A stretch of 64,000 nucleotides of DNA from Pseudomonas tohonis (GTDB lineage Bacteria > Pseudomonadota > Gammaproteobacteria > Pseudomonadales > Pseudomonadaceae), in contig NZ_AP023189.1 of assembly GCF_012767755.2 (NCBI RefSeq), positions 2,730,001 to 2,794,000 of the forward strand, written 5' to 3'. The first letter of the stretch is position 1. Each line of letters starts with the position of its first letter. The position numbers were made by a program, and so were the translations under genes. Positions 43,735 to 52,604 of the stretch are shown here, in pieces. A model generated the notes under the pieces. That model did no database searches. It had not been told where the DNA came from and worked only from the letters and a program-made list of their open reading frames with translations.

Positions 43735-44613
43735 ATGCACGCATTTGAACCCGCTCAACCCGCCCAGCCGAGTCCGCTGGGGCCGGACTCACTCACCTGG
43801 CGCTACTTCGGCGACCTGCGCGGCCTGCTGCTGATCGGGCGCACGGGCATCCTGCAGAACATGCACCCGGGCCTGGCGGCCGGCGTGCTGCAGCACTCCG
43901 ACCTGTTCGCCAACCCCTGGAACCGTTTGCTGCGCTCCATCCCGCCCATCCTGGGCGTGGTCTACGACGGCGCCCAGGCGGCCGGCACCGCCTTGCAGGT
44001 GCGTGCCTTCCATCGCGATATCAAGGGGCAGGACGGGCAGGGGCGCCCCTACCACGCCCTCAGCCCCGAGCTGTTCTATTGGGCCCACGCCACCTTCTTC
44101 GAGGCGCAGATCGCTGTGCAGCAATGGCTCGGTACGCCCCTGGACGAAGGGCAATGCGAGCGCCTCTACCAGGAATCCGTCCACTGGTATGCACTCTATG
44201 GATTGCCGATGGGGCAGGTGCCGGCGAGCTACGCCGCATTCCGGGTGTACTGGCAGCAGATGCTGGAGCAGCGCCTCCAGGCGACGGAGATCACCATCTG
44301 GTACTTCGGCCCGACCGCACGCCTGCCGGCGCCCTATCCCTGGATGCGCGGCCCGTTGTGGTGGTGCCTGCAACCCCTGCTGGTGGGCGGCGTGCGCTGG
44401 GTGGCGCGGGGCACCTTGCCGCCCGTGCTGCGGGAGCGGCTGGGGCTGCGGTGGACGGCGTGGGACCAGCGCCGGTTGCGCTTGCTCGCCGGTTTCCTGC
44501 GGTTGGTCTGGCGTGTGTTGCCTGGGGAGTGGGGCTATTTCCCCCGGGCGCGGAGGGCGATACGGCGTGCGCGGATGGCCGCCAGCGGAGCGCACCAGGC
44601 CCGCCAGGCTTGA
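43735..44613 (+). CDS. MpaB-family oxygenase (DUF2236)
   Basis: This 292-residue protein is of the MpaB/rubber-oxygenase-like family (DUF2236), haem-b proteins that oxidise hydrophobic substrates. The signature begins SLTWRYFGDLRGLLLIGRTGILQNMHPGLAAGVLQHS and continues with LFYWAHATFFEAQIAVQQWLG, in which the conserved His may bind haem. A C-terminal basic stretch (RRAIRRARMAASG) ends the protein. There is no signal peptide. GGAG lies upstream of ATG 43735. The divergent TetR gene likely controls it. The substrate is unknown. Confidence 0.88.
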   Translation: MHAFEPAQPAQPSPLGPDSLTWRYFGDLRGLLLIGRTGILQNMHPGLAAGVLQHSDLFANPWNRLLRSIPPILGVVYDGAQAAGTALQVRAFHRDIKGQDGQGRPYHALSPELFYWAHATFFEAQIAVQQWLGTPLDEGQCERLYQESVHWYALYGLPMGQVPASYAAFRVYWQQMLEQRLQATEITIWYFGPTARLPAPYPWMRGPLWWCLQPLLVGGVRWVARGTLPPVLRERLGLRWTAWDQRRLRLLAGFLRLVWRVLPGEWGYFPRARRAIRRARMAASGAHQARQA

Positions 44614-44632
44614 GGGGCCTGGCGTAGCCCGG

Positions 44633-44688
44633 GCTTCAGTTCGGGGGCTCTATGTGCGTCCCGCCCCGGGCGGAAGCCCGGGCTACGG
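44633..44688. repeat. REP-like hairpin
   Basis: CGTAGCCCGGGCTTCAGTTC with CGGGGGC, opposed to CGGAAGCCCGGGCTACGG, makes a pair of stems close in sequence to the element at 42799-42865. It sits between the convergent ends of the MpaB-family gene and rlhA and may assist transcription termination. Confidence 0.75.
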
Positions 44689-44708
44689 GGGCGTGGTTGG
44701 GCGGGGGC

Positions 44709-46712
44709 TTAGTGCGGTGCGCGGTTGCGGATGGTTTTCATCAGGTCGTCGGGGCTGATGTGGCCGACCACCTGGGCCGCGGCGCTGCCAGGTTGCGGCA
44801 GGTCGAGGATGTGGCCCTTCATCTTGCCGATGACGTGCATTTCGCAGGGCTTGCAGTCGAACTTCAGGGTCAGCACTTCATCGCCGTGCACCAGCTGCAT
44901 CGGTGCGACCTTGGTGCGCACGCCGGTCACGCCCTTGGCCTGCTTGGGGCAGAGGTTGAAGGAGAAGCGCAGGCAGTGCTTGGTGATCATCACCGGCACT
45001 TCGCCGGCTTCCTCGTGGGCCTCGTAGGCCGCGTCGATCAGTTGCACGCCGTAGCGGTGGTAGAAGTCCCGCGCCTTCTGGTTGTAGACGTTGTAGAGGA
45101 ACGACAGGTGCGCCTCCGGGTACACCGGCGGCGGCACGGCGACGGGCTTGCGGCCACCGCGCGGGTGGGCGGCGACGCGGGCTGCGGTCAGCGCCTCGAT
45201 GGCTTCGCGGCGCAGGGCCTTGAGCTGGGAGTTGGGGATGAAGAAGGCCTGGGGCGCGTCCAGCTCCACGGCGTCGGCGTGGTACATCGTGGTGCCCAGC
45301 TGGCCGAGCAGGTCGTGCAGCTGTTCGAGGGCCTGTTCGGGCTTGTTGGCGGCGCCGAAGGGGCCGTCCAGGGCGACGCTGGCGCTGACGCCTTCCTCGC
45401 TGGTGGCGGTCAGTTCCAGGCGCTCTTCACGCAGCTTGGCGACCCAGGAGAGGCCGACGCGGCGCTCGGAAGAGGTCTTCTGCAGGGCCTGTTGCCAGTT
45501 GTGGTCGAGGTTGCGCGAGAGCGGGTGGTTGGGGCGCAGGCGGAACAGCCCCTCGGGCATTTCGTTGGGCTCGACGCGGTAGCGGTAGCGCTTCTGGCCG
45601 TCTTCCTCGAACTCGCCTTTCGGCTCGGCGATGTTGGCGCGGAAGCCCACCACCTCGCGCTTGACCAGCACGTTGAGGCCGTCGCCGTTGGACAGGGGCT
45701 CCTGGGTCACCACCAGCAGGTCGCGCTTGTTGACCTTCTCCACGTTCCCCACTAGCAGGCCGGTGAAGGTGGGCGAGTCGAAGGCGCCGATGTCGATCTT
45801 GCGGTCGGTGACGAAGTAGTCGGTGCTGCCACGGTGGAAGGTCTTGTCCGGGTCGGGCACGAAGAAGTGGTCGGTACGACCGCTGGAGGCGCGGGCGAGG
45901 TCCGGGCGGTTCTCGAGGATGCCGTCCAGGCGCTGGCGGTAGTAGGCGGTGATGTTCTTCACGTAGCCCATGTCCTTGTAGCGCCCTTCGATCTTGAAGG
46001 AGCGCACGCCGGCATCCACCAGGGCGCTGAGGTTGGCGCTCTGGTTGTTGTCCTTCATCGACAGCAGGTGTTTTTCGAAGGCGACGACGCGGCCCTGGTC
46101 GTCCTTCAGGGTGTAGGGCAGGCGGCAGGCCTGGGAGCAGTCGCCCCGGTTGGCGCTGCGGCCGGTCTGGGCGTGGGAGATGTTGCACTGGCCGGAGAAG
46201 GCCACGCACAGCGCACCGTGGATGAAGAATTCGATGGCGGCGTCGGTCTCGTCGGCGATGGCGCGGATCTGCTTGAGGTCCAGCTCGCGGGCCAGCACCA
46301 GCTGGGAGAAGCCGGCCTGGTCGAGGAACTTGGCCCGCTCCAGGGTGCGGATGTCGGTCTGGGTGCTGGCGTGCAGCTCGATCGGCGGGATGTCCAGTTC
46401 CATCACGCCCATGTCCTGGACGATCAGCGCGTCGACGCCGGCGTCGTACAGCTGGTGGATCAGCGTGCGCGCCGGCTCCAGCTCGTCATCGTGGAGGATG
46501 GTGTTGATGGTGACGAACACGCGGGCGTGGAAGCGGCGGGCGAACTCCACCAGTTGGGCGATATCGGCCACCTCGTTGCAGGCGTTGTGCCGCGCGCCGA
46601 AGCTCGGCCCGCCGATATAGACGGCATCGGCCCCATGCAGGATGGCCTCGCGGGCGATGTGCACATCGCGGGCAGGGCTGAGCAGTTCGAGGTGGTGTTT
46701 GGGTAGGGACAT
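44709..46712 (-). CDS. rlhA: 23S rRNA 5-hydroxycytidine C2501 synthase, U32 family
   Basis: This 667-residue U32-peptidase-fold protein compares with E. coli RlhA (YdcP, 653 residues), which hydroxylates C2501 of 23S rRNA and carries an Fe-S cluster. The N-terminal barrel begins LELLSPARDVHIAREAILHGADAVYIGG, and the characteristic U32 cysteine block is CVAFSGQCNISHAQTGRSAN followed by RGDCSQACRLPY. After the barrel come the extended C-terminal domains (residues 330-667), with CPKQAKG and KFDCKPCEMHVIG as possible further ligands. The length excludes the short TrhP form. Prephenate may be the hydroxyl source for this family (established for TrhP and implicated here). Confidence 0.9.
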   Translation of the reverse strand: MSLPKHHLELLSPARDVHIAREAILHGADAVYIGGPSFGARHNACNEVADIAQLVEFARRFHARVFVTINTILHDDELEPARTLIHQLYDAGVDALIVQDMGVMELDIPPIELHASTQTDIRTLERAKFLDQAGFSQLVLARELDLKQIRAIADETDAAIEFFIHGALCVAFSGQCNISHAQTGRSANRGDCSQACRLPYTLKDDQGRVVAFEKHLLSMKDNNQSANLSALVDAGVRSFKIEGRYKDMGYVKNITAYYRQRLDGILENRPDLARASSGRTDHFFVPDPDKTFHRGSTDYFVTDRKIDIGAFDSPTFTGLLVGNVEKVNKRDLLVVTQEPLSNGDGLNVLVKREVVGFRANIAEPKGEFEEDGQKRYRYRVEPNEMPEGLFRLRPNHPLSRNLDHNWQQALQKTSSERRVGLSWVAKLREERLELTATSEEGVSASVALDGPFGAANKPEQALEQLHDLLGQLGTTMYHADAVELDAPQAFFIPNSQLKALRREAIEALTAARVAAHPRGGRKPVAVPPPVYPEAHLSFLYNVYNQKARDFYHRYGVQLIDAAYEAHEEAGEVPVMITKHCLRFSFNLCPKQAKGVTGVRTKVAPMQLVHGDEVLTLKFDCKPCEMHVIGKMKGHILDLPQPGSAAAQVVGHISPDDLMKTIRNRAPH

Positions 46713-46939
46713 GGCAAAAAGGCTTCCGGCACGGTGCAGGGCGCGAATTGTACCGGTCCGATGCCCGCTAGGCACCCGGTTCGGCGACGAATAGCGGGTT
46801 GGCTGCAAACGCCTGCGCGCTCGCGCTGCTAATCCTGTCCCGGTAATGGGAAAGCTGAGCCTGGAGCGGCGGCGGTGTCGCCTGGTTCCCGCGTGGGGCG
46901 CTGTCTAGAGTAGTTGGCTGGACAAAAGGAGTTGCCCCC

Positions 46940-47758
46940 ATGAGACGAAAGGCCCGCATTCTCATTCTCTGCAAGACCTACCCCAGCCCCAGTGCCACTT
47001 ATGCCGAGACCTCCTGCGTGGCTGGCATGGATGAGCACGGCGCGTTGATCCGTTTGTTCCCCGTGCCGTTCCGCCTCATTGGCCAGGAGCAGCAGTTCGC
47101 CAAGTGGCAATGGATCGAAGCCAGTATCGAAAAGAGCACTCAAGACCACCGCCCCGAGAGCCACAAGATCGGCGTGGACACCATTCGGCCACAGGAAACG
47201 CTGCCCGCCGGTGATTGGTTGCTACGCAGGCGCCAACTGGAAAAGTTGCATGTGTATGAGAGCTTCGAGGCGCTGGAGCAGGCGCGGTTGGATCTGGGTG
47301 TCACGCTGGGGCTGTTGAGGCCCGCTCGGATAACCGGCCTGCAGATTCGCAAGGCAGGCACCGAACAGTGGACGGCCGAGGAGTTGGAGAAGTTGGAGCA
47401 GATGCAGCGCCAGGCCAGCCTGTTCGATGAGGACGAGGTTGCCAGCATCAAGCGCCTGGAAAAGGTGCCGTTCGACTTCTACTACGACTACGAATGCATG
47501 GTCGATGGGCAGGTGATCAGCCATACCCACAAGATTTCGGATTGGGAGGCCTGCGAGTTGTACCGGAAGGTGCGCCGCAGTCATGGTTCCGATTGGGAGG
47601 TGCCCTTCAGGGAAAAGCTCGAAAGGGATCTGCCACGCCAGGACCTGATGTTCCTGATGGGCAACATGCACCGTTTCCCGGGCCAGTGGCTGATCGTCAG
47701 CCTGATCTACCCGCCTAGGCTACAGCCGGGAATAGGTCTGCAACTGCCGTTGCTTTGA
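46940..47758 (+). CDS. Conserved protein of unknown function paired with DUF488
   Basis: This 272-residue cytoplasmic protein is of a family I do not name with certainty. It starts KARILILCKTYPSPSATYAETSCVAGMDEHG. The middle has EDEVASIKRLEKVPFDFYYDYECMVDGQVISHTHKISDWEACELYRKV, and the C-terminus has MFLMGNMHRFPGQWLIVSLIYPP, a pattern seen in proteins encoded next to DUF488 genes. AAAGGAG lies upstream of ATG 46940. Its 3' end overlaps that of the opposite-strand DUF488 gene by 44 nt, an unusual arrangement that could couple their expression antagonistically. Confidence 0.75.
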   Translation: MRRKARILILCKTYPSPSATYAETSCVAGMDEHGALIRLFPVPFRLIGQEQQFAKWQWIEASIEKSTQDHRPESHKIGVDTIRPQETLPAGDWLLRRRQLEKLHVYESFEALEQARLDLGVTLGLLRPARITGLQIRKAGTEQWTAEELEKLEQMQRQASLFDEDEVASIKRLEKVPFDFYYDYECMVDGQVISHTHKISDWEACELYRKVRRSHGSDWEVPFREKLERDLPRQDLMFLMGNMHRFPGQWLIVSLIYPPRLQPGIGLQLPLL

Positions 47759-48191
47759 GGGGGAGGTGAACGGCCTGCAGGGCGCTGTCCAGGCTGTGGG
47801 CTCGCTGGGCGATCAGGTTGCGGTGGCAGAACCGGGCGTCCGCTTCGTAGCAGACCATGCAGATCCGCTCACTGGCTGCGTCGGCCAGCAAGCCATGGAG
47901 CCGTTCATCCTGGGTCTTGATGTAGGCGTTGAAGCCGCGTTCGTAGGCGGCCCAGTCACCGTCTTCCTTGTAGCGCTTGCGTACCGGTTTGGGGCAGCCG
48001 AGGGCGGGCTCGTGCTCGTAGGCGATACCTGCTTTTGCCAGGCATTCGGCGAAGGCTTTCTTGGAGAAGCCAGGCTTGCGCGAGAGGGGGTATTCACGAA
48101 CGTCGAGGACCTTGTCGATCCCGGCTTCTTGCAGGCGTGCGATGAAGGCGTCGATGGAGAGGCCTTCATAACCCGCTGTGTAGATATTCAT
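47715..48191 (-). CDS. DUF488 domain protein
   Basis: This 158-residue protein has the DUF488 start MNIYTAGYEGLSIDAFIARLQEAGIDKVLDVREYPLSRKPGFSK, the internal CPKPVRKRYKEDGDWAAYERGF and the Cys/His-containing ICMVCYEADARFCHRNLIA. The family is probably a metal- or nucleotide-binding enzyme of unknown reaction. The 3' end lies inside the convergent 46940 gene for 44 nt. The pair occurs together in many genomes (memory, not checked), so the two may work in one process. Confidence 0.9.
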   Translation of the reverse strand: MNIYTAGYEGLSIDAFIARLQEAGIDKVLDVREYPLSRKPGFSKKAFAECLAKAGIAYEHEPALGCPKPVRKRYKEDGDWAAYERGFNAYIKTQDERLHGLLADAASERICMVCYEADARFCHRNLIAQRAHSLDSALQAVHLPLKATAVADLFPAVA

Positions 48192-48312
48192 GATGTCCTC
48201 CGCTTCCGTGCCGACCTGGCCGCAAAATCGCGGCGGACTATATCACCGCAGCCTTGAGGCAGGGCTGGCCTACGATGGGCGGCCCCTCACACGCGTCGTT
48301 GTCCTACCGCCC

Positions 48313-48594
48313 TCAGCAACTGGAAATATCGCGAATCCAGTCGTCGATCCGCGGGCGGGGTTGCAGCAGGTCGGCGTCGGCGGCGTCCAGCCTTGGCAGG
48401 CCGTGGTGGCCGGCGCGGCGCACGTGCAGGCGGATGCGTGCCTGTTGTTCATCGAGGATGTCGCGCCCCTGGCGCAGGCGGGCCAGGAGGCGGTCGTCCA
48501 CCTGGTAGCTGCCACATTCCCGGCAGCGCAGGGCGAGGCCGGGGCCGCCCGAATCCAGGGGTTTGGCTTCGTGTTCGCAGATCAAGCACTTCAC
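48313..48594 (-). CDS. Small zinc-ribbon protein
   Basis: This 93-residue protein starts at a GTG (48594) with AAGGAG nine bases upstream; the longer frame upstream has no such site. Two CxxC pairs (Cys3-Cys6 in KCLICEHEAK and Cys24-Cys27 in LRCRECGSY) form a zinc ribbon, followed by a helical region (DDRLLARLRQGRDILDEQQARIRLHVRR). The function is unknown; short zinc-ribbon proteins often bind nucleic acids or proteins. It is divergent from the GNAT gene. Confidence 0.72.
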   Translation of the reverse strand: MKCLICEHEAKPLDSGGPGLALRCRECGSYQVDDRLLARLRQGRDILDEQQARIRLHVRRAGHHGLPRLDAADADLLQPRPRIDDWIRDISSC

Positions 48595-48810
48595 GTGGGG
48601 CAACTCCTTTGTCCGGTCGACGGCGGGCTTGAATCGGATCCTGGCCGTGGCGACTGCGGCTCGACGCCGCTGTGCGACGGACAGCATGATCGTTGGTAAC
48701 CATAGACCGGAGTGATGTGGAGCGAGTTGCAGAATTATTTGAGCCTTGTGTCGGATGGCCCGGCACGCTTTCGCAAGCGGGTTTGCCGGGCAGGAATTAA
48801 GGAGTCGAAC

Positions 48811-49263
48811 ATGCAATACCTGATCAGAACGGCCACGGCCGACGACGCAGCGGCCATCAGCCAGGTGGTGATCACGGCGCTGGCCGAGAGCAACGCCCGT
48901 GACTACCCGCCGGCGGTGATCGCCTCGGCGCAGGCGAACTTCGGCCCGGAGCAGGTGCAGGCCCTGATGGCGGTGCGCGAGGTGCTGGTGGCCGAGGAGC
49001 AGGGCTGCGTGATCGGCACCGCCAGCCTGGATGGGGACGTGGTGCGTACGGTCTTCGTCGTGCCGGGCGCGCAGGGGCGGGGCGTCGGCCGGCGGCTGAT
49101 GGAGCGGGTCGAGGCGCTGGCCCGCGAGCGCGGCGTCAGGTTGTTGCGGGTGCCTTCGTCGATCACCGCCGAAGGCTTCTATGCGGGGTTGGGGTTCCGC
49201 TTCGTGCAGGAAATCATCCGGGGCGAGGAGCGCACCATCGTGATGGAGCGCTCGCTCGCCTGA
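48811..49263 (+). CDS. GNAT family N-acetyltransferase
   Basis: This 150-residue enzyme starts MQYLIRTATADDAAAISQVV, the usual GNAT opening. The acetyl-CoA-binding motif is VFVVPGAQGRGVGRRLMERVEALARERGV (V-x-P-x4-G-x-G-x2-L). The ending EGFYAGLGFRFVQE is also characteristic. AAGGAG lies eight bases upstream of ATG 48811; earlier in-frame starts (from 48712) have no support. The substrate is unknown. A short gap of 12 nt separates its end from that of the convergent glutamate-synthase-like gene. Confidence 0.92.
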   Translation: MQYLIRTATADDAAAISQVVITALAESNARDYPPAVIASAQANFGPEQVQALMAVREVLVAEEQGCVIGTASLDGDVVRTVFVVPGAQGRGVGRRLMERVEALARERGVRLLRVPSSITAEGFYAGLGFRFVQEIIRGEERTIVMERSLA

Positions 49264-49275
49264 CCGGCCTGCGGC

Positions 49276-50889
49276 CTACCAGCCGCAGGCGGCCTCGAAG
49301 CTGTCGGCCCGGGCCATTTCCCACATGCGGCCGTAGAAGTCGGCCTCGATCGTCTCCTTGAGCAGGTCGCCCGGCTTGAGGAACACGTGGAGCTGGGAGA
49401 ACAGGCGGATCTCGCTGTCGGAGACGCGGCGCACCAGGTGGCGCGGCTCCAGCTGCGCCGGGTGGTCGAGGCCGGCGGCGGCGAGCATCTCTGCCAGGGC
49501 CTTGAGGGTGTTGCGGTGGAAGCTGTGTACGCGCTGGGCCTTGTCCGGCACCACCAGGGCGCGCTGGCGCAGGGCGTCCTGGGTGGCGACGCCGGTGGGG
49601 CACTTGTTGGTGTGGCAGCTCTGCGACTGGATGCAGCCGATGGCGAACATGAAGCCGCGCGCGGAGTTGGCCCAGTCGGCGCCGATGGAGAGCACGCTGG
49701 CGATGTCGAAGGCGCTGACGATCTTGCCGCTGGCGCCGAGCTTGATCTTGTCGCGCAGGTTCAGCCCCACCAGCACGTTGTGCACGAACAGCAGGCCCTC
49801 GCGCAGGGGCACGCCGATATGGTCGGTGAACTCCAGGGGGGCTGCGCCGGTGCCGCCTTCCTTGCCGTCGACGACGATGAAGTCGGGGTAGATGCCGGTG
49901 GCCAGCATGGCCTTGGCGATGCCCATGAATTCCCACGGGTGGCCCAGGCAGAACTTGAAGCCCACCGGCTTGCCGCCGGACAGCTCACGCAGCTGGGCGA
50001 TGAACTGCATCATCTCGATGGGCGTGGAGAAGGCGCTGTGGCGCGAGGGGGAGATGCAGTCCTCGCCCATCATCACGCCACGGGTCTCGGAGATTTCCTT
50101 CGTCACCTTGTGCTTGGGCAGGATGCCGCCGTGGCCCGGCTTGGCGCCCTGGCTGAGCTTGATCTCGATCATCCGCACCTGCGGGTTCTGCGCCTGGTCG
50201 GCGAAGCGCTCCGGGTCGAACAGGCCGGCGGCGGTGCGGCAGCCGAAGTAGCCGCTGCCCAGCTCCCACACCAGGTCGCCGCCGTGCTCGCGGTGGTAGG
50301 GGCTGATGCTGCCCTCGCCGGTGTCGTGGTAGAAGCCGCCGAGCTTGGCGCCCTGGTTGAGGGCGCGGATGGCGTTGGCGCTGAGGGAGCCGAAGCTCAT
50401 GGCCGAGATGTTGAAGATCGACGCCGAGTAGGGCTGCCTGCACTGCGGCCCGCCGATTTCCACGCGGAAGGCCGACGGGTCGCTCAGCGGTGCCGGGCGC
50501 ATGGAGTGGCCGATGAATTCGAAGCCCGCCTGGTAGACGTCCATCAGCGTGCCGAAGGGCTTGTCGGCCCCCTCGTTCTTGGCCCGCGCGTAGACCAGCG
50601 AGCGCTGGGCGCGGGAGAAGGGCAGCTTGTCGCCGTCGGCTTCCAGCAGGTATTGGCGGATTTCCGGGCGGATGCCTTCCACCAGGTAGCGGATGTTGCC
50701 CAGGATCGGGTAGTTGCGCCGCACCGCGTGGGGCGTCTGCAGCAGGTCGAGGAGGCCGACCAGCGACAGCACGCCGGTGACCAGGGTGAAGGGCCAGAGC
50801 CACTCGTGCTCGATGAAGGGCAGGGTGGCGAGGGTGAAGAGCACGCAGAAGGCGAAGAACGCGTAGCGGCTGAGAAGCGACAGGCTCAT
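49276..50889 (-). CDS. FMN-binding glutamate synthase-like protein
   Basis: This 537-residue protein has two N-terminal membrane helices (residues about 7-24 and 32-47: YAFFAFCVLFTLATLPFI, LWPFTLVTGVLSLVGLLDLL). The central glutamate synthase barrel includes NISAMSFGSLSANAIRALNQGAKLGGFYHDTGEGSISPYHREHGG, and IKLSQGAKPGHGGILPKHKVT and FIVVDGKEGGTGAAPLEF are also present. The Cys-rich CIQSQSCHTNKCPTGVATQD matches the Fe-S ligand block of the glutamate synthase domain. It lacks the amidotransferase and pyridine-nucleotide parts. Family members are of uncertain reaction and may transfer electrons at the membrane. Confidence 0.9.
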   Translation of the reverse strand: MSLSLLSRYAFFAFCVLFTLATLPFIEHEWLWPFTLVTGVLSLVGLLDLLQTPHAVRRNYPILGNIRYLVEGIRPEIRQYLLEADGDKLPFSRAQRSLVYARAKNEGADKPFGTLMDVYQAGFEFIGHSMRPAPLSDPSAFRVEIGGPQCRQPYSASIFNISAMSFGSLSANAIRALNQGAKLGGFYHDTGEGSISPYHREHGGDLVWELGSGYFGCRTAAGLFDPERFADQAQNPQVRMIEIKLSQGAKPGHGGILPKHKVTKEISETRGVMMGEDCISPSRHSAFSTPIEMMQFIAQLRELSGGKPVGFKFCLGHPWEFMGIAKAMLATGIYPDFIVVDGKEGGTGAAPLEFTDHIGVPLREGLLFVHNVLVGLNLRDKIKLGASGKIVSAFDIASVLSIGADWANSARGFMFAIGCIQSQSCHTNKCPTGVATQDALRQRALVVPDKAQRVHSFHRNTLKALAEMLAAAGLDHPAQLEPRHLVRRVSDSEIRLFSQLHVFLKPGDLLKETIEADFYGRMWEMARADSFEAACGW

Positions 50890-51002
50890 GCGGATTCCTT
50901 GTGAGAGGGCACGGGTTCAGCGTAGCGGAGCGGCAAGGTTACGCGTTGCACCGGTGCGATGGACACCGCTGCCGTGTGCGACCGCTGGAACAGGTACGTA
51001 GG

Positions 51003-51770
51003 CTAGCGCGGCGCGGCGAGGAAGCGCCGCCACAGTTCGGCTTCCCGCCCATTGGCGCGCAGCGTGGCCAGGCCCTTGTCGAAGGCTTCGAGGTAGCGGC
51101 GGTTATCGGCCGGCTGGCTGGCGAAGAGCAGGTGGTAGTCCCAGCGCTGCAAGGGGGCGGTGGTGGCCAGGCGCGCGGCTTCGTCCGCGTCCAGGCGCTG
51201 GCTGATCAGCCATTGCCCGGTGCCCTTGACCATGTCCACCGCGTCGATGCGCCCGGCGGCCAGCTTGCGCAGGTTGCCGGTCTCGTCGCCGCCGGCTTCG
51301 TATTTCAGCAGGCCGCGCCGCTCGGCTTCCTCCAGCAGCGGGGTCTTCGCCGAGCCCAGGGGCAGGCCGATGGTCAGCCCGCGCAGTTGCTCGACGCCGA
51401 CGGCGGAGCCGTCCCAGTGCACCGGCTTGGCGCGGTTGTAGAAGAGCACCACCTCGTCGCTGTAGACCCGCTCGGAAAACAGGCAGCAGGCTTCGCGCTC
51501 GGGGCTGCGGCCCCACACCGCCGAGGCCTGCCAGCGGCCCTGGCGCACCTCTTCGAAGGCGCGCTTCCAGGGGAAGAAGCCGTATTCCACGGTGATGCCC
51601 TGGGTGGCGAAGGCTTCGCTGATGAGGGTGGGGATCACGCCGTTGCCGGGTTGCGAGGCGCTGATCAGGGGTGGCCATTCGCCGATGGCGATGCGGATGT
51701 GCCCCTCGGCGAAGAGCGGGCGGGCGAGGGCGAGGAGGCAGATGAGCAGCAGGACCCGGAATCGGGACAT
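51003..51770 (-). CDS. Periplasmic solute-binding protein (amino-acid ABC type)
   Basis: This is a 255-residue periplasmic protein with a signal peptide (MSRFRVLLLICLLALARPLFAEGH). The mature part begins IRIAIGEWPPLISASQPGNGVIPTLISEAFATQGITVEYGFFPWKRAFEEVRQGRWQ, which is the extracellular solute-binding protein family 3 pattern. No permease or ATPase genes are adjacent, so it is an orphan binding protein or a signalling component. GGGAG lies eight bases before ATG 51770; the frame opens earlier (51803) without support. The ligand is unknown. A gap of 97 nt separates it from the sigma-operon genes. Confidence 0.85.
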   Translation of the reverse strand: MSRFRVLLLICLLALARPLFAEGHIRIAIGEWPPLISASQPGNGVIPTLISEAFATQGITVEYGFFPWKRAFEEVRQGRWQASAVWGRSPEREACCLFSERVYSDEVVLFYNRAKPVHWDGSAVGVEQLRGLTIGLPLGSAKTPLLEEAERRGLLKYEAGGDETGNLRKLAAGRIDAVDMVKGTGQWLISQRLDADEAARLATTAPLQRWDYHLLFASQPADNRRYLEAFDKGLATLRANGREAELWRRFLAAPR

Positions 51771-51867
51771 CGAATTCTCCCGGCGATGCATGCGCGGCGG
51801 CATGCCGCCCGTTCAGCCAAGCACAGGGCATGCCGGCCCGCCAGCCAGCGGCGATGCCCGGTGCCCG

Positions 51868-52305
51868 TCACGGGGCGCCGAAGGCCTGCGGGCGGTCGAA
51901 GAAGCGGCGGCGCTGCTCCACGGGCAGCTTGCCGGCGATCTCCAGCAGCATCGCCTGGGCCGCGCGCTGCAGCGTTGCCGTGGCCTCGCGCTGCTGGGCG
52001 AAGCGCCGTTCGACGGCGGCGGCGTCCAGGGGCTCGCGGGCCAGTTCATCGAGCAGTTGCTGGCGGTTGTCGCGGTTGGCCTGGGCCAGGTCGCGCAACT
52101 GCGGGGCGTGCTGGCGGATCACCGCGCGCACCTCGCCGCGTTGCTCGGCGGGCAGCTCCCGCACCCGTGCGATCAGTTGGCGCATGGGCTGGCCCTGGAA
52201 GCCGGAGTCGCCCGGTGCCGGGCGGGCGATCAGCCAGCCGCCGAGAAAGGCATTGCCGGCCAGGGAGAGCAGCAGGGCGCCGCCGAGCAGCCAGGTCCTG
52301 TTCAT
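51868..52305 (-). CDS. Periplasmic heavy-metal sensor-like protein (Spy/CpxP-RsxR type)
   Basis: This 145-residue protein has an N-terminal membrane anchor (WLLGGALLLSLAGNAFLGGWLIA). The rest is helical: QPMRQLIARVRELPAEQRGEVRAVIRQHAPQLRDLAQANRDNRQQLLDELAREPLD and LLEIAGKLPVEQRRRFFDR resemble the Metal_resist/CpxP-like family, found in CnrX-type sensors and associated with sigma factors. The start overlaps the upstream anti-sigma-like stop as ATGA, so it is the last gene of the sigma operon. GGAGGAACC precedes it. It probably senses metal or misfolded protein in the periplasm. Confidence 0.75.
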   Translation of the reverse strand: MNRTWLLGGALLLSLAGNAFLGGWLIARPAPGDSGFQGQPMRQLIARVRELPAEQRGEVRAVIRQHAPQLRDLAQANRDNRQQLLDELAREPLDAAAVERRFAQQREATATLQRAAQAMLLEIAGKLPVEQRRRFFDRPQAFGAP

Positions 52306-52604
52306 GGTTCCTCCGTCCACAGCAGTTGGTCCATGGCCTGGGCGGCCACTTCCAGGTCGGCGTCGCCGGCCGGCGCGCCGGCATGCCCGGCGAGCAGCCC
52401 GAGCACGCCGCACAGGGCGAGGCTGGCGAGCTTCAGCTGCCAGCCGTAGCGCCATTGTTCCAGGGCCCGTTGCAGGCGCTGGCGCCAGCCCGGGCGCTGC
52501 GGTTGCGCGGTGGCGCGGGCGACGATGCGCGCGGCGAGGTCGGCCGGGGGCGTCGGTCTCGGCTGTGCGGCCAGGCGCCGGCGCAGGTCCTGTTCATCGT
52601 TCAT
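52302..52604 (-). CDS. Small membrane protein, probable anti-sigma factor
   Basis: This 100-residue protein has a single hydrophobic helix (KLASLALCGVLGLLAGHAG, about 58-75). Its charged N-terminal part (MNDEQDLRRRLAAQPRPTPPADLAARIVARATAQ) could interact with the sigma factor; the remainder is periplasmic. It is coupled at both ends: its ATG overlaps the sigma gene by 11 nt and its stop overlaps the next gene by 4 nt. This location between sigma factor and heavy-metal-sensor-like protein makes an anti-sigma role likely, but there is no recognised anti-sigma domain. Confidence 0.7.
   Translation of the reverse strand: MNDEQDLRRRLAAQPRPTPPADLAARIVARATAQPQRPGWRQRLQRALEQWRYGWQLKLASLALCGVLGLLAGHAGAPAGDADLEVAAQAMDQLLWTEEP

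Noticed and set aside
42799..44688. Possible CRISPR-like array from repeated CCCGGGCTAC segments
   Set aside because: There are only two REP-type hairpins nearly 2 kb apart, with genes between them and no regular spacers.
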